64,000 nucleotides of DNA from an uncultured bacterium (GCA_945949875.1 CAMFGH010000001.1:41719-105718), one strand, 5' to 3'; counted from the first letter of the stretch, positions 16,771-26,540 are shown. Numbers and translations are program-made. The notes: generated by a model not told the origin, from the letters alone.

Positions 16771-19170
16771 ATGAACGACAAGAGTTTACGGGTTTTAGAA
16801 TTCCCTAAAATTATAGAAATGCTGGCCGCACATGCCACATCCGATCCCGGTCGTGCCATGTGCCGGTCGCTTCGGCCTTCTGTAGTCCTTTCCACCATTG
16901 AACAGAGCCAGCTGGAAACAGAGCATGCTGTTAATCGCCTGCTCAAAAAAGGAAGTACCAATTTTGGAAATAACAAAGATCTGGGCATGAGCCTTCGCAG
17001 CCTGGAAATCGGCAGTGTATTATCCGCCGGTGAGCTTTTGAAGATTGCCCGGCTTTTGGAAAATACTGCACGGGTAAAAGCATATGGAAGAAATGAAAGA
17101 ACTGCAGAGGAAGAAGAATACGATTCTCTTGCAGTCTATTTTGATACTTTGGAGCCATGTACACCGATTTCTACAGAAATCCGCCGATGTATTCTTTCCG
17201 AAGAGGAGATCGCCGATGATGCCAGCCCGAATCTGAAAAGAATCCGTCGGGAAATTGCCGCCACCGGTGATAAAATCCACAGCCAACTTCTTTCCATGGT
17301 AAATGGCTCCTATCGTACCTACTTGCAGGACGCTGTAGTAACACAACGAAATAACCGTTACTGTATTCCGGTAAAATCAGAATATAAAGCTCAGGTTCCC
17401 GGTATGGTTCATGACCAGTCCTCTACCGGCAGTACCTATTTCATTGAACCTGCTGCTGTAGTTTCTTTAAACAACAGATTAAAAGAACTGGGCTCAGAGG
17501 AAAAGGACGAAATCGAAGTGATTCTGGCCGGATTGAGTGCTCAGACCGGAGAAATGGTTCCTGCCATTTTGGAAAACTGTCGTATTATGACGTTATTGGA
17601 TTTCATTTTTGCCAAGGCATCCCTGGCACTGGATATGAAAGCTTCCCGTCCGATTTTCCACGAAGAGCGTTCCATTCATATTCGGAAAGGGCGTCATCCG
17701 CTCATTGATAAACATAAAGTAGTTCCTATTGATATACAGCTTGGAAAAGATTTTGATCTGCTGGTCATAACCGGTCCTAATACCGGTGGTAAGACGGTTT
17801 CTCTTAAGACCGTAGGACTGTTCACCCTGATGGGACAGGCCGGGTTGCAGATTCCGGCGCTGGACCGTTCCGAGTTATCTGTCTTTCGGGAAGTTTACGC
17901 AGACATTGGTGATGAGCAGAGTATTGAACAAAGCTTATCCACCTTTTCTTCTCATATGACAAATATCGTCCAGATCCTGAAAAGTGCCGATGAATATTCC
18001 CTTTGTCTGTTTGACGAACTGGGGGCCGGTACAGACCCTACAGAGGGCGCTGCCCTGGCTATCGCCATTCTGGATCATTTGCATGGAAAAGGCATCCGCA
18101 CTATGGCAACCACCCATTACAGCGAATTAAAAGTGTACGCACTTTCCACTCCTTTTGTGGAAAATGCCTGCTGTGAATTCGATGTAGAAACTCTTCGTCC
18201 AACCTACCGTCTCCTGATCGGTATCCCGGGAAAGAGTAATGCCTTTGCCATTTCTTCCAAGCTTGGCCTGCCCGGTTTTATCATAGATGCTGCAAAACAG
18301 CAGATCACAGAAGAAAAAGAGAACTTTGAAGATCTGATTTCGGATCTGGAAAAGAGCCGGCTCACCATCGAAAAAGAGGAAGCAGAGATCAGCTCTTATA
18401 AAAAAGAAATCGAGGCACTGAAAGAAAAGCTCACTTCCAAACAGGAAAAACTGGAGGCTTCCAAAGAACGGATTCTGCGAGAAGCCAATGAAGAAGCCCG
18501 TAACATTCTGCAGGAAGCAAAAACTGTGGCTGACCAGACCATTCGTGCTTTTCAGGCAGCCGGCCCGGGAGCATCCATGAAAGACTTAGAGCAGTCCCGC
18601 CAGAAGCTTCGTAAGAAGATTGATGAAAAGAATAACAAGATTTCCATTGGCGCAGCTGCAAAAAAACCTGCACCCTCTTCTACCCTGAAGGCTACCGATT
18701 TAAAACTGGGTGACTCTGTGAAAATCCTGTCCATGGGACTGAAAGGCACTGTCAGCAGTCTTCCGGACCACAAAGGCAATCTGTTTGTACAATGTGGTAT
18801 TATACGTACACAGACAAATATAAAGGATCTGATTCTTATTCAGGAAGAAACCATTACCGGTCCGGGTAATTTATCTTTCCAGAAGGGGCATTCCGGCAAG
18901 ATCAAAATGTCAAAATCACTTTCTGTCTCTACGGAAATCAATCTGCTTGGCATGACTGTAGATGAAGCAATGGCCCAGCTGGACAAATATCTGGATGATG
19001 CCTATCTTGCCCATCTGCCAAGTGTGCGTATCGTCCACGGGAAAGGCACCGGCGCACTTCGAAATGCAGTGCATAAATATCTGAAACGCATTAAATATGT
19101 GGAAAGCTTCCGTTTGGGAGAGTTTGGAGAAGGTGACGCAGGCGTTACCATTGCAGAATTTAAAAAATAG
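16771..19170 (+). CDS. mutS2: MutS2 (ribosome rescue / anti-recombination ATPase)
   Basis: 799 residues, usual for the family. Core and lever domains lead to the ATPase (Walker A TGPNTGGKTVSLKT at about 328, Walker B LCLFDELGAGTDPTEG), then a long coiled coil (about 510-600), a KOW-like segment and a C-terminal Smr nuclease domain (INLLGMTVDEA, IVHGKGTGALR). It lacks the mismatch-binding domain of MutS. Recent work ties MutS2 to splitting collided ribosomes; older work ties it to suppressing recombination. GGAGGT precedes the ATG by a normal distance. Confidence 0.95.
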   Translation: MNDKSLRVLEFPKIIEMLAAHATSDPGRAMCRSLRPSVVLSTIEQSQLETEHAVNRLLKKGSTNFGNNKDLGMSLRSLEIGSVLSAGELLKIARLLENTARVKAYGRNERTAEEEEYDSLAVYFDTLEPCTPISTEIRRCILSEEEIADDASPNLKRIRREIAATGDKIHSQLLSMVNGSYRTYLQDAVVTQRNNRYCIPVKSEYKAQVPGMVHDQSSTGSTYFIEPAAVVSLNNRLKELGSEEKDEIEVILAGLSAQTGEMVPAILENCRIMTLLDFIFAKASLALDMKASRPIFHEERSIHIRKGRHPLIDKHKVVPIDIQLGKDFDLLVITGPNTGGKTVSLKTVGLFTLMGQAGLQIPALDRSELSVFREVYADIGDEQSIEQSLSTFSSHMTNIVQILKSADEYSLCLFDELGAGTDPTEGAALAIAILDHLHGKGIRTMATTHYSELKVYALSTPFVENACCEFDVETLRPTYRLLIGIPGKSNAFAISSKLGLPGFIIDAAKQQITEEKENFEDLISDLEKSRLTIEKEEAEISSYKKEIEALKEKLTSKQEKLEASKERILREANEEARNILQEAKTVADQTIRAFQAAGPGASMKDLEQSRQKLRKKIDEKNNKISIGAAAKKPAPSSTLKATDLKLGDSVKILSMGLKGTVSSLPDHKGNLFVQCGIIRTQTNIKDLILIQEETITGPGNLSFQKGHSGKIKMSKSLSVSTEINLLGMTVDEAMAQLDKYLDDAYLAHLPSVRIVHGKGTGALRNAVHKYLKRIKYVESFRLGEFGEGDAGVTIAEFKK

Positions 19171-19238
19171 CTTATGAATACGTTTTATCATTTGCTGCAG
19201 AAGCAGCTTCAGAGTAAAAATAGGAAAGGGGAATGAAA

Positions 19239-19937
19239 ATGGCTGTAAAACAGAAAATTTTAATTGTAGATGATGATAACAATATTGCAGAGCTTATTTC
19301 TTTGTATCTGATCAAGGAATGCTTTGAAACCATGATTGTAAACGACGGAGAATCTGCTCTGGAAGCGGTGGAAACCTTTAAGCCCAACCTGATGCTTCTG
19401 GATCTGATGCTTCCGGGTATCGACGGTTATCAGGTTTGCCGGGAAGTCCGTGCAAAATCCTCTCTGCCTATTATCATGCTTTCTGCCAAGGGTGAAATCT
19501 TTGACAAGGTACTTGGTCTGGAAATGGGGGCCGATGACTATATGGAAAAACCGTTTGACTCCAAAGAACTGGTTGCCCGTGTAAAAGCTGTTCTGCGGCG
19601 CTATAAACCTTCCACTCAGGCCAATCCCCAGTCCGATATAAAATGTGTGGAATATCCGGACCTGATCATCAATCAGACCAACTATTCTGTTATGTATATG
19701 GGGCATCCGGTAGAAATGCCTCCAAAGGAGCTGGAGCTTTTGTATTTCCTGGCATCCTCTCCCAATCATGTTTTTACCAGAGAACAGCTTCTTGATCAGA
19801 TCTGGGGCTATGAATATATTGGCGATACCAGAACAGTAGATGTTCACATCAAACGTCTCCGGGAAAAAATCAGCGACCATGAAAGCTGGAAGATTTCTAC
19901 TATTTGGGGTATCGGATACAAGTTTGAAGTAAAATAG
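19239..19937 (+). CDS. OmpR/PhoB-family response regulator
   Basis: 232 residues. Receiver domain (1-120) with acidic pocket DDD, phospho-acceptor Asp in LLDLMLPGIDGYQV, Thr/Ser in MLSAKG and Lys in EKPF; then a winged-helix DNA-binding domain (about 130-232, DTRTVDVHIKRLREKI). The ATG at 19239 is preferred over 19233, because the AAAGGGG ribosome site is too close to the first. The partner kinase follows 90 bases later. Its target genes cannot be read from the sequence. Confidence 0.92.
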   Translation: MAVKQKILIVDDDNNIAELISLYLIKECFETMIVNDGESALEAVETFKPNLMLLDLMLPGIDGYQVCREVRAKSSLPIIMLSAKGEIFDKVLGLEMGADDYMEKPFDSKELVARVKAVLRRYKPSTQANPQSDIKCVEYPDLIINQTNYSVMYMGHPVEMPPKELELLYFLASSPNHVFTREQLLDQIWGYEYIGDTRTVDVHIKRLREKISDHESWKISTIWGIGYKFEVK

Positions 19938-20027
19938 AAACCGCCTAAAATGGAAAGAACTTTCCTTTCATAAAGTAGGAAAACTTTTTAAAGTAAAAAA
20001 CTTTCTCAAAACAAAAGGAACTTCTAT

Positions 20028-21446
20028 ATGAGAAAAACGCTATATCTGAAATTTATTGTTGCATATCTGATTTTCGGTTTTTTTGGATTTGTTGTAGTGG
20101 CAACCTTCGTTTCCAATATGACCCTGGATCACGTAAAGAAAGAAAGGTCGGAGGCCCTTTATAAGGAGGCAACCCAGATCGCCAATACCTACGCTATGGA
20201 TCTGTATCGTAACCAGACTTCTCTGGATACAGTACAAAATCAGCTTGGGTCACTGGCTGCTTTTACCGATTCCATAATCTGGATCATCAATCCATCCGGT
20301 CGTATGGTGCTTAACTCAGCCTCTGCCTTAAGTCCTGATCAGGAGATTATCATTGAAAACTTTGATCCCACGATCACCGGCGGTTCCTACTATACAATCG
20401 GTACTTTCTTTGATTCCTTTGATCATGAAGTAATGAGCGTTTTTGCTCCTATTACCTACAACTTCCGTGTACAGGGCTATGTTGTCCTGCACACCTCCAT
20501 GGATTCCATCCGTGAGGAATCCAACAGCATTTTAAATATTTCCTATATCATGCTGATCATCCTCTTTGTTCTGTCCCTGATCATTCTGATTTTCTTTACG
20601 GAGATTGTGTATATGCCCCTTCGTAAGATCACAGAAGCAACCGAACAGTACGCTTCCGGAAATATGCACTATGAGTTTTCGGTAGAAAGTGAAGATGAAA
20701 TGGGCTATCTGGCAGCTTCTCTGAATTACATGGCCAGTGAAATTGCCCGTGCAGAAGATAACCAGAAAAAATTTGTAGCCAATGTATCCCATGACTTCCG
20801 CTCTCCCCTTACTTCCATCCGGGGTTATCTGGAGGCTATGATCGATGGCACCATTCCTCCGGAAATGCATGAAAAATATTTGGGAATTGTGCTAAACGAA
20901 ACGGATCGTCTGACCAAACTGACCAACTCTCTGCTTACTCTGAATAACCTGAATACCAAGGGAGTTATCTTAGAGAAATCCGTATTTGATTTAAACAAAG
21001 TGATTCGAAACACCGCAGCTTCCTTCGAAGGCACCTGCCGGAAGAAATCTATTTCTATTGAGCTGATTCTCACCGGCGAGGAAATGCCGGTACTTGCGGA
21101 TCTGGAAAAAATCCAGCAGGTTCTATACAACCTGCTGGATAATGCCATAAAGTTCAGTCACCATGACTCTATCATCAAAATCGAAACAACTGAAAAGAAA
21201 AATAAGATTTTCGTTTCCGTGAAAGACAGCGGTATCGGTATTCCGAAAGAAGACTTAAAACTCATCTGGGACCGTTTTTACAAGTCCGATCTGTCTCGTG
21301 GAAAGGATAAAAAAGGAACCGGCCTTGGTCTTTCCATTACAAAAGAGATCATTCATGCTCACGAAGAGCATATTAACGTAATCAGCACCGTAGGCGTAGG
21401 TACCGAATTCATCTTCTCCCTGCCGATTGTAGAGGATGAAGATTAA
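20028..21446 (+). CDS. Membrane sensor histidine kinase (partner of 19239-19937)
   Basis: 472 residues. Two membrane helices (about 8-30 and 170-192) flank an extracytoplasmic sensor of about 135 residues. Next are HAMP, a HisKA domain with the phospho-acceptor His in VSHDFRSPLTSIRGY, and an ATPase domain with the N box LLDNAIKFS, DSGIGIP and GTGLGLSI. The layout matches the WalK/PhoR/ResE group. The gap between regulator and kinase is AT-rich with a short GGAAAG/CTTTCC inverted repeat. The gene ends one base before the large palindrome. Confidence 0.92.
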   Translation: MRKTLYLKFIVAYLIFGFFGFVVVATFVSNMTLDHVKKERSEALYKEATQIANTYAMDLYRNQTSLDTVQNQLGSLAAFTDSIIWIINPSGRMVLNSASALSPDQEIIIENFDPTITGGSYYTIGTFFDSFDHEVMSVFAPITYNFRVQGYVVLHTSMDSIREESNSILNISYIMLIILFVLSLIILIFFTEIVYMPLRKITEATEQYASGNMHYEFSVESEDEMGYLAASLNYMASEIARAEDNQKKFVANVSHDFRSPLTSIRGYLEAMIDGTIPPEMHEKYLGIVLNETDRLTKLTNSLLTLNNLNTKGVILEKSVFDLNKVIRNTAASFEGTCRKKSISIELILTGEEMPVLADLEKIQQVLYNLLDNAIKFSHHDSIIKIETTEKKNKIFVSVKDSGIGIPKEDLKLIWDRFYKSDLSRGKDKKGTGLGLSITKEIIHAHEEHINVISTVGVGTEFIFSLPIVEDED

Positions 21447-21447
21447 G

Positions 21448-21964
21448 AAAGGGAGTTCTCTTTAGCGAATGAGATTTTCTAAAGCGGAAGCGTGCCTTTT
21501 CAGGAGGGGCCGGGCTACAGGATGTTTTTTCTGCTCGCAAAATATATCCCAGGAGCTTCTTTCTGGATAGTATGTTTTTCCTCGGATGAACAACCGGGAG
21601 AACTTGTTCCTTTTTACACAGACACTGGGGAAAAAATCCTAAGATTGCTCACTGCAGAACACAAAATCGTGATAAAAGCCGGCATTTCAAACGCGACTAA
21701 CGTCTTAAACGGGTGAAATGCCGGCTTACGTTTTGTTTATCTGCAGTGGCAATCTCTAGACGGATTTTTGCCAACAGTGTCTGATGCAAAAAGAACAAGT
21801 ATCTCCCGGGTGTACAGCTTTGGAAAAATATACTTTATCGTAAAGAAAGAAGCTCCTGGGATAAAAATATTTTGCCGCAGAAAAAACATCCTGTAGCCCG
21901 GCCCCTCCTGAAAAGGCACGCTTCCGCTTCAGGAAATCTCATTCCATTAAAGAGAGCTCCCTTT
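21448..21964. repeat. ~517-base imperfect palindrome between convergent genes
   Basis: The left half (21448 to about 21700) is matched, inverted, by the right half (about 21703-21964). A 53-base segment is perfect (21482-21534 against 21877-21929), and flanking parts match with few changes and small gaps. Outer ends are AAAGGGAG and its complement. The centre is itself a hairpin. Both halves can be read as a short frame starting MPFQEGPGYRMFFL, once per strand, which follows from the symmetry and is not evidence of coding. The right end overlaps the last six codons of trmL. No transposase or clear target duplication is seen. Confidence 0.9.
21676..21727. terminator. Central hairpin of the palindrome, possible two-way terminator
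   Basis: AAGCCGGCATTTCA (21676-21689) pairs perfectly with TGAAATGCCGGCTT (21714-21727). On the minus strand TTTTAT follows; on the plus strand the T-run is broken (TTACGTTTTG). It lies between a kinase gene and trmL, which converge. Confidence 0.5.
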
Positions 21965-22450
21965 CCAACGAAGACGATGCAATTCCCCTTCCATCTGCAT
22001 ACTGGAGAAATGATTTTGTCTCAGGGCTTCATACAGTACGATTGCCACGGAATTGGATAAATTCAGGGATCTGATTTCCGGCAGCATTGGTATCCGGATA
22101 CAATCTTCCTCGTGATCTACCAAAATTTCTTCCGGTATGCCGGCACTTTCTTTTCCAAACATAATGAAATCGTCCGGTCCAAAGGATACCTCTGCATAGC
22201 TTCGCTTTGCCTTCGTTGTTGCCAGCCAGACTTTGGCTCCCGGATGTTTTTCCATGAACTCCTGATAATTCATATAACGAGTCACATCCAGATGCTCCCA
22301 GTAATCCATACCGGCGCGTTTGATACTCTTTTCATCCAAACGAAATCCCAAAGGCTCTATCAGATGCAGGCTGGTACCTGTTGCTATACATGTCCTTCCG
22401 ATATTTCCTGTATTTGCCGGGATTTCCGGCTGATGTAATACAATATGCAT
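21947..22450 (-). CDS. trmL: tRNA (cytidine/uridine-34-2'-O)-methyltransferase
   Basis: 167 residues, a SPOUT-family enzyme that methylates the wobble ribose of tRNA-Leu isoacceptors. Family signatures are seen at IVLHQPEIPANTGNIGRTC, MFGKESAGIPEEIL, CIRIPML and the trefoil-knot segment RSLNLSNSVAIVLYEALRQ. AGGAG lies before the ATG. The C-terminal residues KGSSL are encoded by the end of the large palindrome, so the element reaches into the gene without breaking it. Confidence 0.93.
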   Translation of the reverse strand: MHIVLHQPEIPANTGNIGRTCIATGTSLHLIEPLGFRLDEKSIKRAGMDYWEHLDVTRYMNYQEFMEKHPGAKVWLATTKAKRSYAEVSFGPDDFIMFGKESAGIPEEILVDHEEDCIRIPMLPEIRSLNLSNSVAIVLYEALRQNHFSSMQMEGELHRLRWKGSSL

Positions 22451-22539
22451 TGTTTACTCCTTTATTTAGCTCTTTGTCTTTATACAATACTCCCCCTTGC
22501 AAACGCAAAGGGGAGTATACTGTTTCTATTTGATTCGAT

Positions 22540-23709
22540 TTACTTATCTGCTCTCAAACGTTCCACGAATTTCTGCAGTCTTCCTATTGCTATTTTCAGA
22601 TTCTCCAGGGAATACGCATAAGAGATACGCAGGAATCCTTCTCCACAATCACCAAATGCTGTACCCGGCACTACTGCCACCTTTTCTTCTTTTAAAAATC
22701 TGGTGGCAAATTCGTCACTTGTCATGCCAAACTCCTTGATGCTTGGGAAAATATAAAATGCACCAAAGGGTTCAAAACATTCCAGTCCCATTTCTTTGAA
22801 AGCATGCACCAGATAACGTCTTCTCTGATTATATGCTTCCCGCATCTCTGCTACATCTTCATCTCCATTTCGAAGAGCCTCTACTGCTGCATACTGGCTG
22901 GTAGTAGGTGCACACATAATGGCAAACTGATGAATCTTAGTCATCTGTGTGATGATAGTCTCCGGTCCACAGGCATAACCAAGTCTCCATCCAGTCATGG
23001 CAAAGGCTTTGGAAAAACCGTTGATCAGAATCGTTCTTTCCTGCATTCCCGGAATCTCTGCAATAGAAACATGTTTTTCTTTATAGGTCAGCTCGGAATA
23101 AATCTCATCCGACATCACAAAAATGTCCTTTTCTATACAGACCTTTGCGATTTCTTCCAGATCTTTTCTTTCCATAATAGCGCCTGTCGGATTATTGGGG
23201 AATGGCAGGATCAGCACTTTTGTCTTTTCCGTAATCGCTGCTTCCAATTCCTTTGCTGTCAGGCGGAATTCGTTTTCTGCTTTCAGATTAATAAAAACAG
23301 GAACGCCACCTGCCAATACCGTACAAGGTTCATAGGAAACATAGCTGGGCTGTGGAATCAGTACCTCTTCACCGGGATTCAGCATGGCACGAAGGCCGAT
23401 ATCGATAGCTTCCGAACCACCTACTGTTACCAGTACTTCTTTAGCAAAATCATAGGAAAGATTCTGCTTTCTTTTTAAATAATTACAAATCTCAATTTTC
23501 AATTCTTTCAATCCGGCATTGGATGTATAGAAAGTACGCCCTTTTTCCAAAGAATAGATACCCTCATCTCTGATATGCCACGGTGTGTCAAAATCCGGCT
23601 CTCCAACACCCAGAGAGATGGCATCCGGCATCTCATTTACTACATCAAAAAATTTACGAATACCGGAAGGTTTGATCTCAACGACTTTATCTGCTAATGG
23701 ATTTCTCAT
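22540..23709 (-). CDS. Class I/II PLP-dependent aminotransferase
   Basis: 389 residues, fold type I aminotransferase. PLP lysine is in NGFSKAFAMTGWRLGY; other family residues are the PNNPTG stretch (FPFPNNPTGAIM region), SDEIYSELTY and the C-terminal FLRISYAY arginine. It resembles the aromatic/branched-chain aminotransferases often called PatA or AraT in Firmicutes, but the substrate is not certain. Its ATG overlaps the stop of the Lrp gene by four bases (ATGA), so the two are co-translated and the regulator probably controls this gene. Confidence 0.9.
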   Translation of the reverse strand: MRNPLADKVVEIKPSGIRKFFDVVNEMPDAISLGVGEPDFDTPWHIRDEGIYSLEKGRTFYTSNAGLKELKIEICNYLKRKQNLSYDFAKEVLVTVGGSEAIDIGLRAMLNPGEEVLIPQPSYVSYEPCTVLAGGVPVFINLKAENEFRLTAKELEAAITEKTKVLILPFPNNPTGAIMERKDLEEIAKVCIEKDIFVMSDEIYSELTYKEKHVSIAEIPGMQERTILINGFSKAFAMTGWRLGYACGPETIITQMTKIHQFAIMCAPTTSQYAAVEALRNGDEDVAEMREAYNQRRRYLVHAFKEMGLECFEPFGAFYIFPSIKEFGMTSDEFATRFLKEEKVAVVPGTAFGDCGEGFLRISYAYSLENLKIAIGRLQKFVERLRADK

Positions 23710-24188
23710 GGTGTCACTTTCTCCCTGGTATCTTCATATTTCTGCGTTAAAATGGTTCCGTGATCCTTGTACTTTTTCAGAATAAAGTGGGTTGCTGTAC
23801 TGATCACAGTATCTAACGTAGATAATTTATTGGATACAAATGCAGAAACTTCCCGAAGGGTCTTTCCCTCCAGGGAAACCAGCAGATCATAACCACCGGA
23901 AATGAGAAAAACAGCATGTACTTCCGGGTATTTGTAGATGCGTTCTGCAATACTGTCAAATCCCTGACCTCTCTGAGGTGTTACACGCACTTCGATCAAA
24001 GCAGAAACCTTTTCGATACCTACTTTATCCCAGTCAATCAGTGTATGATACCCACAGATAATACCTTCTTCTTCACATTTCTGCAATTCGTTTACTATGT
24101 CGATTTCTTCCATTCCAAGAATAACAGCCAGGTCCTTCAATTCAATGCGACTGTTTTTCTCGATGATACTTAATAATTTCTCTCTCAT
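23706..24188 (-). CDS. Lrp/AsnC-family transcriptional regulator
   Basis: 160 residues: an N-terminal helix-turn-helix (SRIELKDLAVILGMEEIDIV) and a C-terminal RAM ligand-binding domain (ALIEVRVTPQRGQGFD, VHAVFLISGGYDLLVSLEG). Such proteins respond to amino acids. Start is the ATG at 24188 with AAAGGAAAG upstream; the open frame to 24230 adds only a lysine-rich stretch. It forms an operon with the aminotransferase through a four-base overlap. Confidence 0.9.
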   Translation of the reverse strand: MREKLLSIIEKNSRIELKDLAVILGMEEIDIVNELQKCEEEGIICGYHTLIDWDKVGIEKVSALIEVRVTPQRGQGFDSIAERIYKYPEVHAVFLISGGYDLLVSLEGKTLREVSAFVSNKLSTLDTVISTATHFILKKYKDHGTILTQKYEDTREKVTP

Positions 24189-24273
24189 GATCTTTCCTTT
24201 CTTTTTCTTATCCTTCTTTTGATAAATCACTTTCTGTTTTTAAGTAACTTTATTTCAGGAAGCCTTTTTCCCA

Positions 24274-24999
24274 TCACCAGACTTTATCAGCTTCACTTAT
24301 GTATTCCGGATGGATCTGCAACAGTGCATCCTGATACCTTTTTTCCAGAAACCTCTTCTCTTCCCCGTTTACCACGACCCTGTCATTTCCATTCGTGGTA
24401 ACACCGATTATGGCTGCCGGTATTTCCATCTTCTGCAATTCATGAATCAGACGATATCCGTTTGGAGCTAATACCAGAGAGGCTCCTGTAGAGAAAAGTT
24501 CATATGGATTGATATCAAAAAAATTGCATATTTCCACAGTTTCCTGTTTTACCGGAATCTGTTTACATTCTATTTCCAGTCCAACGCCTGCAATCTGTGC
24601 CATTTTCCAAAGCCCGTCAAACACTCCGGCTTTTCCCAAATGGTATACTGCGCACTCGTCGGACATAACGGCGGTGGCGGCCTCCGGTACTTTCTGCAAC
24701 AGAGTCCTCTGAGCAATGGCATTTTTTATAAAAACTTCCGGATAGCGCTCCGCCAGCTTTTCTTTTTCGTGCTCAGCCAGTATGACAGAACCGGCCAAAC
24801 CTGCATAACCGATCATAACCACATCATGATCTGCAAAAAAGGCTTTTCGCTCTTTCACCGTCAGCTTTTCTGCTTTTACAGACACAAAAAGAGCATAGCA
24901 TTCCTTATCTGCTGTGCCCTTTTTTCTATTTATTTCATCATAAATCATTACTGTCTGCATATCGTTCCCAGTTTCAACCGTCGGTTGCTCCATTTCCAT
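24274..24999 (-). CDS. AIR synthase-like protein, mostly C-terminal domain
   Basis: About 241 residues. The C-terminal ~110 residues match the AIRS_C domain of AIR-synthase/HypE-like proteins (GVFDGLWKMAQIAGVGLEIE, VKQETVEICNFFDINPYELF, TNGNDRVVVNGEEKRF). Full relatives are about 320-340 residues with an N-terminal ATP-binding domain carrying a DD motif. That domain is absent: the first ~50 residues are unrelated. It may bind a ligand without catalysis, or be a shortened gene. The start is uncertain: ATG at 24999 or 24993, both inside the end of vanW, which points to coupled translation. Confidence 0.72.
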   Translation of the reverse strand: MEMEQPTVETGNDMQTVMIYDEINRKKGTADKECYALFVSVKAEKLTVKERKAFFADHDVVMIGYAGLAGSVILAEHEKEKLAERYPEVFIKNAIAQRTLLQKVPEAATAVMSDECAVYHLGKAGVFDGLWKMAQIAGVGLEIECKQIPVKQETVEICNFFDINPYELFSTGASLVLAPNGYRLIHELQKMEIPAAIIGVTTNGNDRVVVNGEEKRFLEKRYQDALLQIHPEYISEADKVW

Positions 25000-26473
25000 T
25001 ATCTTCCACTATTACCTGCTGCTGTGCCTGTTCCTGCGCCGCCAGTGCACCCGCGACTGCTTTTACATGGTCAATAACCCCAGTGGCGATTGCCGCCTGG
25101 AGCTGATTATATGCATCAGGATTGGAAGTAGCAGTACCAACTGTAGCGGTGCGGGGAACTGCTTTATAATTACTGCTGTTTATCTGTTCACGGCTTACCT
25201 GCACACCATCTTCTTTTACAACTTTCCACAGACGTGCTTTATAACCGATGTGTACAGACTGCACGCTTACATAACCGATAGGTTTACCGGGATCCTGGAT
25301 AATATTCTCAACCTCCGGAACATTCTTTTCCAGGATTTCGCTCTCATACTCAACCACACGGTTTTCCGGTCTGGTCTCTACCCCATAAATGGTAAAGGTT
25401 ATGGTCTTATCGGATGTTGTATATCCCTCAATATAAATCGGATACTCGGTATTATTGGTAAATTTGAAATCTTTTCCGGAAGATTCTGCAATGGCTGCAT
25501 CCTCGGAAGGCTCCACATAGCTGATGATCATAGAGTGGTTGGATCGTTCATCCACCTGAAGTTCTGCACGCAGGACAGCATTATAAAGGGTCGTAGATAC
25601 CTGGCAGATACCACCGCCAAGACTTTCCACCACCTGTCCGTTTAAATAAGAACCAGCCATCATATATCCATTTGCTTCCGAAAATGGTGTAATCTCATCC
25701 AGTACGGATACCTGTTCCCCGGGATACAGAGTGATACCATTTAGATGATTACATCCTGTTGCAACATTGGTACATCTGGAAGGTCCGGATGTTTTATAAG
25801 CTGTGGTATAGGTACCCAGTACATCTTTTACTTTTGCCAGAACCTCTGCATCCCCTTTGGGCTGATCTACATCTACGACCAGGGCAATGGTGCTGTCCTC
25901 ATAGTTCCAGTTATCCTGTAAATAAGATGAAATAGCATCGGTAGACGCTTCTACATTCAGCACATAGCCGGTCTGGCCTTCCTGAATCTGGAATGTTCCA
26001 TCCACTCTGCTTAAAGATGCACTGATGGCTTCCTGATCATAGACGGCACACTGCTCTGTCAAAATGGAAGAAACTGCTGCCCGGTCTATGCCAAGCTCCA
26101 GTGGATAGTACTGGCCATTTCTCTGTAAATCCGTCATGGCTTTATAGCGCTGAACTACATTACCCTGTTTTCCCAGAGACATTGCCTGTTCCAGAACATC
26201 TTCGTTTTCCCAGCATATGCCAATATCGCCGGCTGTGACTACAACTTCTTTGTCCGGACTGTATTGCAACGTAATATTTACATCTTCCAGAGAAGCAATA
26301 AAACCATGGATCCGGCTTTTCACTTCTGCTTCTGTCATTCCGGAAACATCGATATTTCCGATTCTGACCCCTGATTCAATTGTGTTTTCTTTTGCCTGTA
26401 CACTGATGCTCATTCCCAGTAGTAAGCCGGTAAGAACTGCCAGTGTCAGCATTTTTTTCCACAAATTTCTCAT
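24974..26473 (-). CDS. Secreted VanW-family protein with peptidoglycan-binding and G5 domains
   Basis: 499 residues. Signal peptide (1-27, ending near VQAKE), two peptidoglycan-binding-type repeats (about 35-215), a VanW domain (about 220-350, GPSRCTNVATGCNHLNGI, SLGGGICQVSTTLYNAVL) and a G5-like domain (about 360-440). The tail is Ala/Gln rich. VanW proteins occur in some vancomycin clusters, but most, like this one with no resistance genes near, are cell-wall proteins of unknown role. The ribosome site (AAAAGAG) is weak. Confidence 0.88.
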   Translation of the reverse strand: MRNLWKKMLTLAVLTGLLLGMSISVQAKENTIESGVRIGNIDVSGMTEAEVKSRIHGFIASLEDVNITLQYSPDKEVVVTAGDIGICWENEDVLEQAMSLGKQGNVVQRYKAMTDLQRNGQYYPLELGIDRAAVSSILTEQCAVYDQEAISASLSRVDGTFQIQEGQTGYVLNVEASTDAISSYLQDNWNYEDSTIALVVDVDQPKGDAEVLAKVKDVLGTYTTAYKTSGPSRCTNVATGCNHLNGITLYPGEQVSVLDEITPFSEANGYMMAGSYLNGQVVESLGGGICQVSTTLYNAVLRAELQVDERSNHSMIISYVEPSEDAAIAESSGKDFKFTNNTEYPIYIEGYTTSDKTITFTIYGVETRPENRVVEYESEILEKNVPEVENIIQDPGKPIGYVSVQSVHIGYKARLWKVVKEDGVQVSREQINSSNYKAVPRTATVGTATSNPDAYNQLQAAIATGVIDHVKAVAGALAAQEQAQQQVIVEDNGNGATDG

Positions 26474-26540
26474 AAATATATAAACTCTTTTCGTTTCTGA
26501 TTGATTTTTACTTACTCATCACTTTATACTACATTTAAGC

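Noticed and set aside
21492..21716. Small gene starting MPFQEGPGYRMFFL, with a twin on the other strand at 21737-21919
   Set aside because: Both lie in the palindrome arms, so the same peptide on both strands follows from symmetry. Starts are GTG codons without a fitting ribosome site.
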